A DNA stretch of 64,000 bases from Myxosarcina sp. GI1 (GTDB lineage: Bacteria; Cyanobacteriota; Cyanobacteriia; Cyanobacteriales; Xenococcaceae). Both the position numbers and the translations under genes were made by a program. The notes beneath the pieces were generated by a model. That model was not told the origin of the DNA, did no database searches, and worked only from the letters and a program-made list of their open reading frames with translations. Positions within the stretch are counted from its first letter, which is position 1. Each line of letters opens with the position of its first letter. The stretch lies in assembly GCF_000756305.1 (NCBI RefSeq), contig NZ_JRFE01000024.1, positions 1-64,000 of the forward strand, read 5' to 3'. Positions 27,096-37,799 of this stretch are shown one piece after another.

Positions 27096-29705
27096 ATGGT
27101 TAATTATTTGCTGAATTTAACTGAGTTGGACGGCAAAAATGGTTTTACTGTTTCTGGTATAAATGACGGCGATCGCTTGGGAGCGGAGGTCAATAATGCA
27201 GGAGACATCAATGGCGATGGTTTTGACGATCTTATTTTGAGCGCACCTTTCGCGGCAGAACCGAAGACAGAAACTCAGCAATACTACCCTTATAACCAAG
27301 GAGAAGTTTATATAATTTTTGGTAGCAATAATTTTGCTAAAAATTTAGATTTAAATAGTCTTGATGGCAGCAATGGTTTTATGATTCGAGGTCTGGCTAA
27401 TGACGCTCGTTTGGGTGAAGCTGTTAGCAGTGCAGGAGATTTTAATGGCGATGGTTTTGATGACCTAATTATTGGCGCACCCTATGCAGAAAAAACATTT
27501 CGCTATCCTAATAAAATTTGCTATAGCTGCGTTTACGATTATAGGGGAGAAGTTTATACGATCTTTGGTAGTAACAAGGGTTTTGCTGCCAATTTAGATT
27601 TGAATAGTCTGGACGACAACAATGGCTTTTTCATCAAAAGTATAGGCGATGACGACCGCTTGGGTAGAGCCGTTAGCGGTATGGGGGATATCAATGGCGA
27701 TGGTTTTGATGACCTAATCATTGGCGCACCCTATGCCAGCGTTAGCGATGAGAATAATCGAGAGGGAGAGGTATACGTTGTTTTTGGTAGTAACAAAGGT
27801 TTTGCTGCCAATTTCGATCTTGCCAGTCTCGATGGTAATAACGGTTTTGTCGTTCGAGGACTAGATGAAGCAGACTATTTGGGTAAAGCTGTCAGCAATG
27901 CAGGAGATATTAACAATGATGGCTTAGATGATTTTATTATTACTGCAGCTTACGCTAACGGAGTTTATCGTGGAGAAACCTATGTAATTTTTGGACGAAA
28001 AAGCGGTTTTGCTGCCAACTTAGATTTGAATAGTCTCGATGGTAGTAATGGTTTTCTGATTCAAGATGTAGATGGAGAAGCTCTTTTAGACTTAGGTAAT
28101 GCGCTAGGTAATGCAGGAGATATTAACGGCGATGGTTTTGACGACCTAATCATTGGCGCACCTTCTGCTAGTATTAGCACTGACAACAGTCAAGAAGGAG
28201 AAGCTTATGTTGTTTTTGGTAGCGATAAGGATTTTACTGCCAGGTTAGATTTAAATACTCTAGATGGCAGTAATGGTTTTGTTGTTCGAGGTCTGAAAGA
28301 GGGCGATCGCTTGGGTAGTACCGTTAGCGGTGCAGGAGATATTAACGATGATGGTTTTGACGACATAATTATTGGCGGCTCCGAAGTATACGTTATTTAT
28401 GGTAACGCTCGGAGTTTCGCTCCTATTTTCGATCTAGCCAATCTTGGCAATAATGAAGGTTTTGCTCTGACTGACTTTGGTGGTGCCGTTAGCAATGCAG
28501 GAGATGTTAACGGCGATGGTCTTGATGACCTGGTTATTGGCGCACCTTCTGTTAGTGTTAGCGATCGCTATAATAGTCTTGGCGATCGCTATAGTAATCA
28601 AGGACAAGCATACATTCTCTTTGGTTTTCAATCGTTGGCACTAGATGGCACAGAAACAGACGATACACTTACTGGCGGTGTGGGAAGCGATACTCTCAAA
28701 GGTTTGAGAGGCAACGATCGTTTAGCAGGACTCGGTGCTGCTGACACGCTTTTAGGTGGAGTGGGAGACGACACGATTTTGGCTGGCGACGGCAACGATA
28801 TTGCTAGAGGAGAAGCTGACAACGACAGTATTGATGGCGGTAACGGAGATGACAGTTTGTTTGGTAATAACGGACGAGACACTCTAGACGGTGGAGTTGG
28901 TAACGATTTGCTTGAAGGTGGTTTGGGTTCTGATACCCTATCGGGTTCCGAGGGGGCTGATACCTTTACTGGTAATTTAGCTCAGTTAGATGGCGATATT
29001 ATTACCGACTTGACTACAGAAGACGAAATTTTAGTAAAAAATGCCAGTTTCACTAGCGATAGCTTAACTATAGCTTTAGATTCGGCAATATTAAATATTG
29101 ATGTTGACTTAGATGGAACGATTGATTCGGCGATCGCTTTGGAAGGAAATTTTACTGAGGCAGATTTCAAGGTAGAATCAGTTGCTGCTGAAGATAATTC
29201 AGACACATCGACAGTTATCAAATTTTCCCAACCCGAAACCAAAGCGACAGTCTATCGCTTTTTCAATTCATCTGTGGGAGCGCATTTTTATACTGCCAAT
29301 AAAGATGAAAGAGATTATGTTAGAGAAAACCTCAAAAACTATGACTATGAAGGAGCCTCATACAAAGCCGCACCAGAAGAAAGCGATCCTCTAACAGGAG
29401 CGGTACCAGTTTATCGTTTCTTTAATAAAAACACGGGCGTACATCTATATACGGTTTCGGAAGTCGAACGAGACTACGTTAGAGAAAATCTCGATAACTG
29501 GAGCTTTGAAAACATTGCCTATTATGGTTATGAAGAACCAGGAGCAAACAGAACCCCTCTATATCGTTTTTATAATCGAGTTGTTGATGCTCACTTTTAT
29601 ACTCCTTCAGCAGCAGAAAAAGAGGCGGTGCTACAGAACCTTCCAAATTACCAGCTAGAAGGAAGCAATGGTATTGCTTTTTATGTCGAACCACTGGAAG
29701 TATAG
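27096..29705 (+). CDS. Large FG-GAP / RTX / DUF5648 surface protein
   Basis: The 869 residues start with about seven FG-GAP repeats (1-505), each with a Ca-binding DxNGDGxDDLIIGAP loop, forming an integrin-like beta-propeller. Residues 515-630 hold RTX-type nonapeptides such as GGNGDDSLFG. Residues 715-867 hold three repeats around YRFFN..VGAHFYT, a DUF5648 pattern. There is no signal peptide, which fits type I secretion of RTX proteins. A role in adhesion or surface structure is inferred. Repeats are also near-identical at DNA level, so recombination may alter their number. Confidence 0.88.
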   Translation: MVNYLLNLTELDGKNGFTVSGINDGDRLGAEVNNAGDINGDGFDDLILSAPFAAEPKTETQQYYPYNQGEVYIIFGSNNFAKNLDLNSLDGSNGFMIRGLANDARLGEAVSSAGDFNGDGFDDLIIGAPYAEKTFRYPNKICYSCVYDYRGEVYTIFGSNKGFAANLDLNSLDDNNGFFIKSIGDDDRLGRAVSGMGDINGDGFDDLIIGAPYASVSDENNREGEVYVVFGSNKGFAANFDLASLDGNNGFVVRGLDEADYLGKAVSNAGDINNDGLDDFIITAAYANGVYRGETYVIFGRKSGFAANLDLNSLDGSNGFLIQDVDGEALLDLGNALGNAGDINGDGFDDLIIGAPSASISTDNSQEGEAYVVFGSDKDFTARLDLNTLDGSNGFVVRGLKEGDRLGSTVSGAGDINDDGFDDIIIGGSEVYVIYGNARSFAPIFDLANLGNNEGFALTDFGGAVSNAGDVNGDGLDDLVIGAPSVSVSDRYNSLGDRYSNQGQAYILFGFQSLALDGTETDDTLTGGVGSDTLKGLRGNDRLAGLGAADTLLGGVGDDTILAGDGNDIARGEADNDSIDGGNGDDSLFGNNGRDTLDGGVGNDLLEGGLGSDTLSGSEGADTFTGNLAQLDGDIITDLTTEDEILVKNASFTSDSLTIALDSAILNIDVDLDGTIDSAIALEGNFTEADFKVESVAAEDNSDTSTVIKFSQPETKATVYRFFNSSVGAHFYTANKDERDYVRENLKNYDYEGASYKAAPEESDPLTGAVPVYRFFNKNTGVHLYTVSEVERDYVRENLDNWSFENIAYYGYEEPGANRTPLYRFYNRVVDAHFYTPSAAEKEAVLQNLPNYQLEGSNGIAFYVEPLEV

Positions 29706-29741
29706 CAAGCTGCATTAGCTTGTCAATTGCAGTTAAATAAA

Positions 29742-31943
29742 TTATGTCAGTACTTCTTGGTGAGCATAGTCAGAGGCTGCTAAGACAAAAATTGTCGAAG
29801 GAAGATCTTCACTCCATGACAGTAGACGTTCGTAGTTGCTAACAAAATTTTCATCTGGTTCTGGCAAACCGAGAAACACCAGATCGGCTTCCCGTGATGA
29901 TTCGTGAAGAATTTCAGGAAAAGGTCGTTCGTCACCAAGAATAACTTTGACTTTAACTCCCAAACGTAACTCCTCAATCAAATTTTTAACGCTCTCTTTT
30001 GCTTTATTAGCTGCTTTTTCGTCATGTACTACAAGCTTAAGATTTACTGCTGCCTCGCGCCAATCTACGTCAGAACTAAGCAAATAAGCTAGTAACAACA
30101 TCAAACTACCATTATTGTTAAACCCTCCCCACCACAGATCGATTTGTCGGCGCAAGCCAAAACCGCGTTCCCGATCGTCGTGAAGGATAATGGCGTTGCG
30201 TTTGGCTAAATGAATTTGAGCGATTAGCTCGCAGTATAAATCTCGATTTTTGGGACTAGCACTAGCACCGAGTAAGAAAGTATTGGGAATTAAAGGACCG
30301 ATGCCATAGGCTTCTAGTAGCTGTAACCCACCATCAAACATATTAGATGCAGTAACCATGCGGACTAGAGCCTGTACGCCATGTCTGTTTAAATATTCGC
30401 GTACGGTTTCTTCCATTTCTCCCTGCTGGCGAATATTACGAGAGCCAGGAGGTAAGACACTAGAAACGGTAATTAAGCCTCTGTTCTGACTTAAAGAGTT
30501 GGCTAACTCGATTAAATTCCAGCGTTTGGTAGGTGCGCCAGACAAAATCAATATATTCGGTCGCCAGTTTTTATAGTCTTGTTCCCGTTCTACATTAAAA
30601 ATTCCCGTTCTTAATAAAGTCATCCACATACCCCTACGGGCATCACCCCAGGTAGTCTGTAGTTCTCTTCTTTCTAACCATAAGAAAATTACCAGTACGA
30701 TAATGGCTGCTACTACAGTGGCGATGGGGTTGATGAGAAACATTACCGCCAAACAGCCGATCGCCCCTAGTAAAGATAAACTCCAGTGGACTTTAAAGGC
30801 AGGACGGAAAGAAGGACTTTGTAAAAAACCTTCGATCCCTGCGGCAATGTTTAATACCAGGTAGGTGGTAAGAAAAAACATACTCAGTATGGGAGCGATG
30901 AGATCTAACTGTCCGATACAGACTGCTGCAATCACTACTCCTAAAGTCATAATCGTACCCAAACGCGGCTCATCATCGGGTCCGCTACCTCTGCCCAACC
31001 AACTCAACCATTTGGGTAGTACTCGATCTCTTGCCAGGGCTTGAGCAACGCGAGGCGCACCCAACAGGCTACCAATGGCACTAGAAAGGGTAGCTCCCCA
31101 AACTCCCAATAAAATTGATGGTCCCCAAAAAGATATCTGCTGCATAATTAAGTTGTCTTCAATCAAAGTTGTGGCATCAACTCGACTGGCAAGTAAAATG
31201 GGAAGAAGCATATAAATTACGTAACCCGTTCCCACAGCAGCTAGAGTACCCGTAGGTATCGAACGAATCGGATCGCGTAAGTCGCCTGACATATTAACCC
31301 CTGCCATGATGCCAGTTACGGCAGGAAAGAAAACTGCAAACACCTTCCAAAAAGATTCTCCAGAAGCAGCTCCCCACATTTCAATATTGGTCGGCTCTAC
31401 AGATTTACCAAATATCAGAGATATAAGCGATAGAACGATCGCCACCATAATAAAATACTGTGCCTTAATCGCCAATTTAGCAGAGGTAAGAGCTAGAATA
31501 GCTACCGCTATCGTAGTAATTAGAGCCACATAAAGCTGATTGAGATGACCAAAAGTACTTACTACACTCTCGGCAAAACCAATGGTATATAGTGCTACCG
31601 ACAATGCCTGAGCGAAGTATAAGGGAATTCCTACCGCTCCACCAGTTTCAATTCCCAAAGAACGGCTAATCATGTAGTAGGCACCTCCAACCCGCACGAC
31701 TCGATCTGTAGCGATCGCGCAAATTGATAGAGCCGTAAGTAAAGTAATGCCCGTAGAGAGGGTAACTATAATCAGCGTTCCCAACAAACCGACATTACCT
31801 ACTACCCAACCCAGGCGTAAGTACATAATTACGCCGAGAATTGTCAGAATTGAAGGAGTAAAAACGCCGCCAAAAGCTCCCAATCCCGAACTTTGAGCGG
31901 GAACGGTTTGATTGCTCGTTGGTTCGGACGAAGAGGTTTTCAT
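29742..31943 (-). CDS. SLC12 (cation-chloride cotransporter)-like permease
   Basis: The 733-residue protein has a membrane core of about 12 helices (residues 20-425) followed by a long soluble C-terminus (about 450-733). The core has TPSILTILGVIMYLRLGWVVG, GVNMSGDLRDPIRSIPTGT and GVWGATLSSAIGSLLGAPR, which resemble the eukaryotic Na-K-Cl cotransporter family and its bacterial homologues. The C-terminal half resembles the SLC12 cytosolic domain. Ion or amino acid specificity cannot be told from sequence. It ends 36 bases from the FG-GAP gene, convergently. Confidence 0.85.
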   Translation of the reverse strand: MKTSSSEPTSNQTVPAQSSGLGAFGGVFTPSILTILGVIMYLRLGWVVGNVGLLGTLIIVTLSTGITLLTALSICAIATDRVVRVGGAYYMISRSLGIETGGAVGIPLYFAQALSVALYTIGFAESVVSTFGHLNQLYVALITTIAVAILALTSAKLAIKAQYFIMVAIVLSLISLIFGKSVEPTNIEMWGAASGESFWKVFAVFFPAVTGIMAGVNMSGDLRDPIRSIPTGTLAAVGTGYVIYMLLPILLASRVDATTLIEDNLIMQQISFWGPSILLGVWGATLSSAIGSLLGAPRVAQALARDRVLPKWLSWLGRGSGPDDEPRLGTIMTLGVVIAAVCIGQLDLIAPILSMFFLTTYLVLNIAAGIEGFLQSPSFRPAFKVHWSLSLLGAIGCLAVMFLINPIATVVAAIIVLVIFLWLERRELQTTWGDARRGMWMTLLRTGIFNVEREQDYKNWRPNILILSGAPTKRWNLIELANSLSQNRGLITVSSVLPPGSRNIRQQGEMEETVREYLNRHGVQALVRMVTASNMFDGGLQLLEAYGIGPLIPNTFLLGASASPKNRDLYCELIAQIHLAKRNAIILHDDRERGFGLRRQIDLWWGGFNNNGSLMLLLAYLLSSDVDWREAAVNLKLVVHDEKAANKAKESVKNLIEELRLGVKVKVILGDERPFPEILHESSREADLVFLGLPEPDENFVSNYERLLSWSEDLPSTIFVLAASDYAHQEVLT

Positions 31944-32498
31944 AATCTCACTTAACTGAAAAAACAGAGGACAAAAATAAAACTATAGAGCCAGTTAACG
32001 AACTTTACGACGCGCTCTGTTTTTAAATTCTTACTTAATTAAGCCTACGATCGATTTCGGTCGATATACAATTTAAACCGAAAAATCTAGCATTAGCGAT
32101 CTGCAATTTTGTTTATAGAATTTATTATCTATAAATGTATTGTAAGTTACCAAATAAATAAAATTATTGGCAAATTTAACAATTAGCCGTAAGCCATAAG
32201 CTCTAAGCCTCTGCGTTTTAGGTCTAAGTCCCACGGGCGACACAAGGTTTTGAAGACAGCGTATGCGCGAATGCGCCGTTCTAACGACGCTTGCCTGCCT
32301 TCGCAGGCTGCTTAATTAGTAGTCAAAATCTACTAATTATTTAGCTTACGGCTTACGGCTTACAGCTTATAGCTTTTTTAAAATTGCTAGATAAATGATT
32401 CCTAAACGATTTAAACAGAGACATAGTAGTACAATAAAAAGTCATATTCTGCTAAACAGACTGCAAACGCACCCTATATTTAATATTTAGTTTAAGTA
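31944..32498. other. Long intergenic region with nested inverted repeats
   Basis: The gap between the SLC12-like gene and purB holds no gene. Its centre contains a composite repeat at 32185-32373, listed separately. Promoters of both divergent genes must lie in the AT-rich flanks. Confidence 0.55.
32185..32373. repeat. Composite palindromic repeat unit
   Basis: Outer arms AGCCGTAAGCCATAAGCTCT at 32185 and GCTTACGGCTTACAGCTTAT near 32350 are inverted partners. Inside are GCCTGC-CTTC-GCAGGC at 32293-32308 and a perfect 9-base pair AATTAGTAG/CTACTAATT at 32314-32338. The element could be a mobile non-autonomous repeat. Confidence 0.6.
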
Positions 32499-33794
32499 AT
32501 GATCGAACGCTATACCCTGCCCGAAATGGGCGAAATTTGGACTGATGCTTATAAATTAAAAACCTGGCTAAGAGTAGAGTTAGCAGTTTGCGAGGCACAA
32601 GCAGAACTAGGTTATATTCCTCAAGAAGCAGTAGCAGAAATTAAAGCCAAAGCTGACTTCGATCCCAAACGCGTATTAGAAATAGAAGAGGAAGTTCGCC
32701 ACGACGTTATTGCTTTTTTAACCAACGTTAATGAATATGTAGGGGATGCAGGAAGATATATTCATTTAGGCTTGACTAGTTCTGATGTTTTAGATACGGG
32801 GCTGGCTTTGCAAATGGTTGCCAGTCTGGAGTTGATTTTAGAAAAGCTGGAAGAATTAGTTCAGGCAATTCGCTATCAGGCACAGCAACACCGCTATACG
32901 GTAATGGTAGGGCGATCGCATGGTATTCATGCCGAACCAATTACCTTTGGCTTTAAGTTGGCGGGTTGGCTGGCTGAAGTGCTGCGAAATCGCGATCGCC
33001 TGGCAAAATTGAGTCGCGATATTGCTGTAGGTAAGATTTCGGGTGCGGTGGGGACTTATGCTAACGTCGATCCACAAGTAGAGGCGATCGCCTGTCAGAA
33101 GTTAGATTTAGAACCCGATACGGCTTCAACTCAGGTAATTTCACGCGATCGCCATGCCGAATTCGTGCAGCAGCTAGCGTTGCTATCGGCTTCTATCGAA
33201 CGCTTTGCCGTCGAAATTCGCAACCTCCAGCGTACCGATGTTTTGGAAGTAGAAGAATACTTTTCTAAAAAGCAAAAAGGTTCTTCGGCAATGCCCCACA
33301 AACGCAACCCGATTCGTTCGGAAAGACTGACGGGAATGGCAAGAATCATTCGCGGTAACGCCGTAGCAGCTTTAGAAAATGTCGCTTTGTGGCACGAACG
33401 GGATATTTCTCATAGTTCGGTAGAACGGGTGATTTTGCCCGATAGCTGTATTTTGACTCACTTTATGCTGAGAGAAATCACCAACTTGGTCAAAAATCTG
33501 CTGGTATATCCCGAAAACATGAAGCGCAATATGAATGTCTATGGCGGGGTAATTTTTTCTCAACGAGTGTTGCTAGCTTTAGTAGAAAAAGGCATGAACC
33601 GAGAAGAAGCCTATCGCGTAGTACAAAATTGCGCCCATACTGCCTGGAATCAGCTAGAAGGTAACTTTCGTGCTTTAATCGAGCAAGACGATACGGTAAA
33701 GCAAAAGCTATCCGCATCAGAAATTGCCGCCTGTTTCGATCCCCAACATCATCTCAAGCATCTGGATGAAATTTATCAGCGTTTGGGAATTTAA
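32499..33794 (+). CDS. purB: Adenylosuccinate lyase
   Basis: The lyase acts twice in purine synthesis, on SAICAR and on adenylosuccinate. The 431 residues have HLGLTSSDVLDTGLALQ, RSHGIHAEPITFGFK with the catalytic His, and the signature GSSAMPHKRNPIRSE near residue 262. All are diagnostic of PurB in the fumarase/aspartase superfamily. The start is the ATG in MIERYTLPEMG. A terminator-like hairpin lies beyond the stop, shared with the converging atp operon. Confidence 0.97.
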   Translation: MIERYTLPEMGEIWTDAYKLKTWLRVELAVCEAQAELGYIPQEAVAEIKAKADFDPKRVLEIEEEVRHDVIAFLTNVNEYVGDAGRYIHLGLTSSDVLDTGLALQMVASLELILEKLEELVQAIRYQAQQHRYTVMVGRSHGIHAEPITFGFKLAGWLAEVLRNRDRLAKLSRDIAVGKISGAVGTYANVDPQVEAIACQKLDLEPDTASTQVISRDRHAEFVQQLALLSASIERFAVEIRNLQRTDVLEVEEYFSKKQKGSSAMPHKRNPIRSERLTGMARIIRGNAVAALENVALWHERDISHSSVERVILPDSCILTHFMLREITNLVKNLLVYPENMKRNMNVYGGVIFSQRVLLALVEKGMNREEAYRVVQNCAHTAWNQLEGNFRALIEQDDTVKQKLSASEIAACFDPQHHLKHLDEIYQRLGI

Positions 33795-33841
33795 AACCAA
33801 ATTCTCTATCTTTTTATGGTAGAGCGATCGCTAGATAGTAA

Positions 33842-33872
33842 AAAAACGCCTAGTAAAATTCTAGACGTTTTA
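33842..33872. terminator. Bidirectional terminator between purB and the atp operon
   Basis: AAAACGCCTAG pairs with CTAGACGTTTT around a 7-base loop, with one mismatch. A/T runs on both flanks let it end transcription from both sides. It lies between two converging units. Confidence 0.75.
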
Positions 33873-33904
33873 AACTTTAATTCAAAAATCGAGCAAATTA
33901 TCAA

Positions 33905-34849
33905 TCATAGAGCTTCAGCACCCGAAACTACCTCTAAAATTTCTTGAGTAATAGCAGCTTGTCTGGCTTTGTTGTATGAGAGAGTAAGATCTTTCATCAA
34001 CTCAGTGGCGTTATCACTAGCATTGTTCATTGCTGTCATTCTAGCTGCAAGTTCGCTAGCTGCCGCCTCTTGTAAAGAACGCAAAAGCTGGTTATTAAGG
34101 TAAAGAGGCAGTAAAGAATCGAGAATTTGTACGGGGTCTTGCTCGAAAATTGTGTCTCTGGGGAAAGTTTGCATTTCGCTGCTAACTTTTTCTCGTTCGA
34201 CATTAAATTCACCGCCTCTAGTAGTCAGGCGGAAAATTTCGTCATCTTTTACTTCCAGTCCTTGGGGAGTTAGTGGCAGTAGGGTTTGAATTACAGGACG
34301 AGAACTAATTAAGGAAACAAACTTAGTGTAAACTAGCTCGACTCTATCTACCGTTTCTGATAAAAACAAAGATAGTAGTTCGTCGGCAACTGAAGATGCT
34401 TCCGCTGCGGTAGGAATTTGTTCTAAGTTTACAAAGGTTTTGTTAATTGGAACATTACGTCTTCTAAAATGTTGAACCGCTTTGCGACCGATTAAGACGT
34501 AGGTATATTCAACTCCTTCTTTCTGTAGTTCTTTGGCTCTCTGTTCGGCTCGTCGAATTACGTTGGCATTATAACCGCCACACAAACCGCGATCGCCAGT
34601 AATTACTAACAGGGCAACTTTGCTTACTTCTCGTTGCTCGAAAAGAGGCAAATCGACATCTTCAAATCTCAGTCTGTCTTTAAGGTTGTACAACACTTCT
34701 GCCAGACTGTCGGCAAAAGGACGGGTGGAATTAACTTGTTCTTGAGCGCGACGTACCTTAGCTGCTGCTACCAGGCGCATGGCTTCGGTAATTTTTTTGG
34801 TATTTTTTACTGAAGAGATGCGATCGCGAATCGCTTTAAGATTGGGCAT
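33905..34849 (-). CDS. atpG: ATP synthase gamma subunit
   Basis: The subunit (atpC in cyanobacterial naming) forms the rotor shaft of F1. The ATG at 34849 begins [24 protein letters not shown]; a longer frame upstream is unlikely. The 314 residues include the extra segment of about 35 residues around 195-230 that is seen in cyanobacterial and plastid gamma subunits and slows ATP hydrolysis. It is the last gene of the operon and is separated from atpA by 209 bases containing a G/A-rich repeat. Confidence 0.96.
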   Translation of the reverse strand: MPNLKAIRDRISSVKNTKKITEAMRLVAAAKVRRAQEQVNSTRPFADSLAEVLYNLKDRLRFEDVDLPLFEQREVSKVALLVITGDRGLCGGYNANVIRRAEQRAKELQKEGVEYTYVLIGRKAVQHFRRRNVPINKTFVNLEQIPTAAEASSVADELLSLFLSETVDRVELVYTKFVSLISSRPVIQTLLPLTPQGLEVKDDEIFRLTTRGGEFNVEREKVSSEMQTFPRDTIFEQDPVQILDSLLPLYLNNQLLRSLQEAAASELAARMTAMNNASDNATELMKDLTLSYNKARQAAITQEILEVVSGAEAL

Positions 34850-35058
34850 TTTTTGTATTTTCCGATCGGTATTCAACTTACTTGGCGAGGAAGCAAGGGA
34901 GCAGGGGAGCTTCGCTGCGCTAGGGTGCAAGGGAGGTTTTCAAAAAAAAGAAGAAGCAGAATAAACACGTCTGACTCAAACTTTCTTTCTCACCTCAGCA
35001 CCTGCACCTCCGCCCAATCCCTTCTTTTAGCTAACGTCTTCCTTCTTACTTCATCAGC

Positions 35059-36576
35059 TTAGGCTGCTGCCTTGAAGGTTTGCTTGTATTCTTTAATACC
35101 TTCTTTGAGGAGATTTTCAGCTTCGTCAGTTAGCACTTTTTCTGAAGAAATAATCTCCATGTATTTGCCTTTGTTATTGTCGAGATATTCTCGCAGACCC
35201 TTGGCAAAATCGCTTACTTTTTCTACATCAATATCGTCTAAATAGCCGTTAAGACCAGAGTATACTACTGCCACTTGTTCGGCTACGGATAGAGGTGAAT
35301 TTTGATCCTGTTTGAGAATCTGACGCAAACGCTGTCCTCTCGCTAACTGATTTTGAGTAGCGGCATCCAAATCAGAAGCAAATTGAGAAAAAGCTTCTAG
35401 TTCGGCAAATTGAGCCAGTTCCAGCTTGAGTTTACCTGCAACTTTCTTAATTGCTTTGGTTTGAGCCGCAGAACCTACGCGAGATACCGAAATACCTGCA
35501 TTGATGGCAGGACGAAAGCCAGCGTTAAATAGGTCGCTAGAGAGGAATATTTGTCCGTCGGTAATGGAAATTACGTTGGTGGGAATGTATGCCGATACGT
35601 CACCCGCTTGAGTTTCGATGATTGGCAGAGCGGTCATGCTGCCGCCTCCTAAATTGTCGTTGAGCTTGGCAGCGCGTTCTAAGAGACGGGAGTGAAGATA
35701 GAATACGTCTCCAGGATAGGCTTCGCGACCAGGGGGACGACGTAGCAAGAGAGACATTTGACGATAAGCCTGTGCCTGTTTGGTCAAGTCATCGTAGATT
35801 ACCAAAGTAGCTTTACCTTTATACATAAAGTATTCGGCGATCGCCGCACCAGTGTAGGGCGCGAGATACTGTAGGGTGGCAGGGTCGTTAGCATTAGCTG
35901 CTACCACAACCGTATAGTCCATCGCACCTTTGTCTTCTAAAGTACCTACTACCTGAGCGACGGTAGAAGCTTTTTGTCCGACCGCAACGTAAACACAAAC
36001 TACATCTTCGCCCTGTTGGTTGATAATCGTATCTACTGCGACTGCGGTTTTGCCCGTCTGGCGATCGCCAATGATCAATTCGCGCTGTCCGCGACCGATG
36101 GGAATCATGGCATCGATGGCGGTAATGCCAGTCTGTAAGGGTTCGCACACGGACTTACGAGCGATAATTCCTGGTGCGGGAGACTCAATTAGACGATTTT
36201 CGCTAGTATCGATATCACCTTTACCATCAATCGGACGCGCCAAAGAATCGACAATTCTGCCTACGACTGCTTCTCCTACAGGAATTGAGGCAATTTGTCC
36301 CGTAGCATTAACGGTACTGCCTTCTTGAATGCCAAAGCCATCACCCATCAATACCGCGCCCACGTTATCTTCTTCCAGGTTCAAGGCAATACCCACGGTG
36401 CCGTCTTCAAATTCTAACAGTTCCCCTGCCATTGCCTGTTCCAAACCGTAGACGCGAGCGATCCCGTCTCCGATCTGTAATACGGTACCGACATTGGATA
36501 CTTTAACGTCCTGCTCGTAAGATTCGATCTGCTGGCGAATGATGCTGCTAATTTCGTCTGGTCTGATGCTAACCAT
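35059..36576 (-). CDS. atpA: ATP synthase alpha subunit
   Basis: This 505-residue subunit forms the noncatalytic nucleotide sites of F1. The P-loop GDRQTGKT lies near residue 170, followed by [44 protein letters not shown] and the end [17 protein letters not shown]. Length and motifs match cyanobacterial AtpA. It lies between atpH and atpG in the usual order. The atpB-D pair (beta, epsilon) is encoded elsewhere, as is typical for cyanobacteria. Confidence 0.98.
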   Translation of the reverse strand: MVSIRPDEISSIIRQQIESYEQDVKVSNVGTVLQIGDGIARVYGLEQAMAGELLEFEDGTVGIALNLEEDNVGAVLMGDGFGIQEGSTVNATGQIASIPVGEAVVGRIVDSLARPIDGKGDIDTSENRLIESPAPGIIARKSVCEPLQTGITAIDAMIPIGRGQRELIIGDRQTGKTAVAVDTIINQQGEDVVCVYVAVGQKASTVAQVVGTLEDKGAMDYTVVVAANANDPATLQYLAPYTGAAIAEYFMYKGKATLVIYDDLTKQAQAYRQMSLLLRRPPGREAYPGDVFYLHSRLLERAAKLNDNLGGGSMTALPIIETQAGDVSAYIPTNVISITDGQIFLSSDLFNAGFRPAINAGISVSRVGSAAQTKAIKKVAGKLKLELAQFAELEAFSQFASDLDAATQNQLARGQRLRQILKQDQNSPLSVAEQVAVVYSGLNGYLDDIDVEKVSDFAKGLREYLDNNKGKYMEIISSEKVLTDEAENLLKEGIKEYKQTFKAAA

Positions 36577-36652
36577 ATTTTTTTTCTACCTTTTTTTCTC
36601 TACCTTGTTTGTTGTTTGTCAAATGTTGTTCGGGTTACCTGTTGCCTTGTGT

Positions 36653-37204
36653 CTAGCTTTTAAGACTGACGCTAATACGACGTAATTGACCGCGCAAACT
36701 AGCATCAATCACTTTAGATCCTACTTTAATAATGACTCCACCGATTAAACTAGGATCGATACTGGTTTTCAGTTCGACATCGTTAGCGTCGGTCATTCCT
36801 TTAACTTTTTCAACAATTCGCTGTTTTTGTTCGTCTTCTAGCTCTTTAGCGGAGGTGACTTCTGCTAGTACGACTTGATTTAACTTGCGTAGTAGCTCCA
36901 GATATTGTTGTCCGATTGTTTCTAAAAACATGATGCGCCGTTTATCTACCAGCAGCATCATAAAGTTTACTAAATAAGAGTTGGCATCGTCGCCCATGAC
37001 TCTTTTTAGTACCGATTTCTTTGCTTCTGGATCGATAACTGGATTGGCAATAAAATCTCTAAATTCTTCAGATTCTGCAAATAATGATTCTAAAGCACGA
37101 AAGGTATCGCCAAACTGGTCTGCAAGGTCGTTTTGCTGCGCTAGAGACATCAGTGCCTGAGCGTAGGGTTCGGCAATTTCACTACTGACTAAAGTTCCAC
37201 TCAT
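36653..37204 (-). CDS. atpH: ATP synthase delta subunit
   Basis: The product (atpD in cyanobacterial naming) of 183 residues links F1 to the peripheral stalk. It has the N-terminal [15 protein letters not shown] and the C-terminal [31 protein letters not shown], which are signatures of this subunit. The ATG lies 3 bases after the b-subunit stop, so translation is coupled. Order and orientation match the conserved operon. Confidence 0.95.
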   Translation of the reverse strand: MSGTLVSSEIAEPYAQALMSLAQQNDLADQFGDTFRALESLFAESEEFRDFIANPVIDPEAKKSVLKRVMGDDANSYLVNFMMLLVDKRRIMFLETIGQQYLELLRKLNQVVLAEVTSAKELEDEQKQRIVEKVKGMTDANDVELKTSIDPSLIGGVIIKVGSKVIDASLRGQLRRISVSLKS

Positions 37205-37207
37205 CGA

Positions 37208-37744
37208 TTACCCTCCTATTTGTGCGATACTGCGTTCGATTAGCTGGCGTTGGGCATCATCATCCACGATTTCTTCCAGGCGAGATTCGGCTTTGGCTAT
37301 AGCCATTGCTACTACTCGTTCTCGCAATTCGGCGATCGCTCTTTCGCGATCGGAATCTAGATCGGCTGCGGCTGATGCCTTGAGTCGCTCTACCTCTTTC
37401 TTACCTTTAGCTAAGATTTCATCGGCAGCTTTTTGAGCATTAGTTTTGGCTTCGGTACGAATCTTTTCGGCAGTAGCCTGCGCCTCTTTTAAGTTTTGTT
37501 GGGCTTCATTTAAAGCTGCTTGAGATTCGTTTTTGCGAGCTTCTGCTTCTTTGATGTCTTGTTCGATTTTGGCGCGTCTTTCGCTGAGAATATTGCCGAC
37601 AACTTTGCCTCCGTAGACAACTAGCAACACGACAACGATTCCTATGTTGATCAGATTGGTTCCTAAAATGTCAAAATTAAGACCAAAACCACTTTCTGAC
37701 GAGGCTGCTGTCTCGGCGTTAAGAAGGAAAAAAGTCCCCATCAT
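37208..37744 (-). CDS. atpF: ATP synthase b subunit
   Basis: The peripheral stalk subunit has about 178 residues, with one N-terminal membrane helix (about 28-48, INIGIVVVLLVVYGG) and a long charged coiled coil after it. The ATG at 37744 (MMGTFFLL) is preferred over a TTG further upstream at 37792. It pairs with the b' subunit encoded next to it, the heterodimeric stalk typical of phototrophs. Confidence 0.93.
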   Translation of the reverse strand: MMGTFFLLNAETAASSESGFGLNFDILGTNLINIGIVVVLLVVYGGKVVGNILSERRAKIEQDIKEAEARKNESQAALNEAQQNLKEAQATAEKIRTEAKTNAQKAADEILAKGKKEVERLKASAAADLDSDRERAIAELRERVVAMAIAKAESRLEEIVDDDAQRQLIERSIAQIGG

Positions 37745-37799
37745 TTTCTTTTTTGTCCGTATTGATAAGTGCGATCGATTCTCGATTGGCAAATTCGGT

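Noticed and set aside
27117-28882. Several minus-strand frames within the FG-GAP gene
   Set aside because: They are shadows created by the repeated codons of the real gene.
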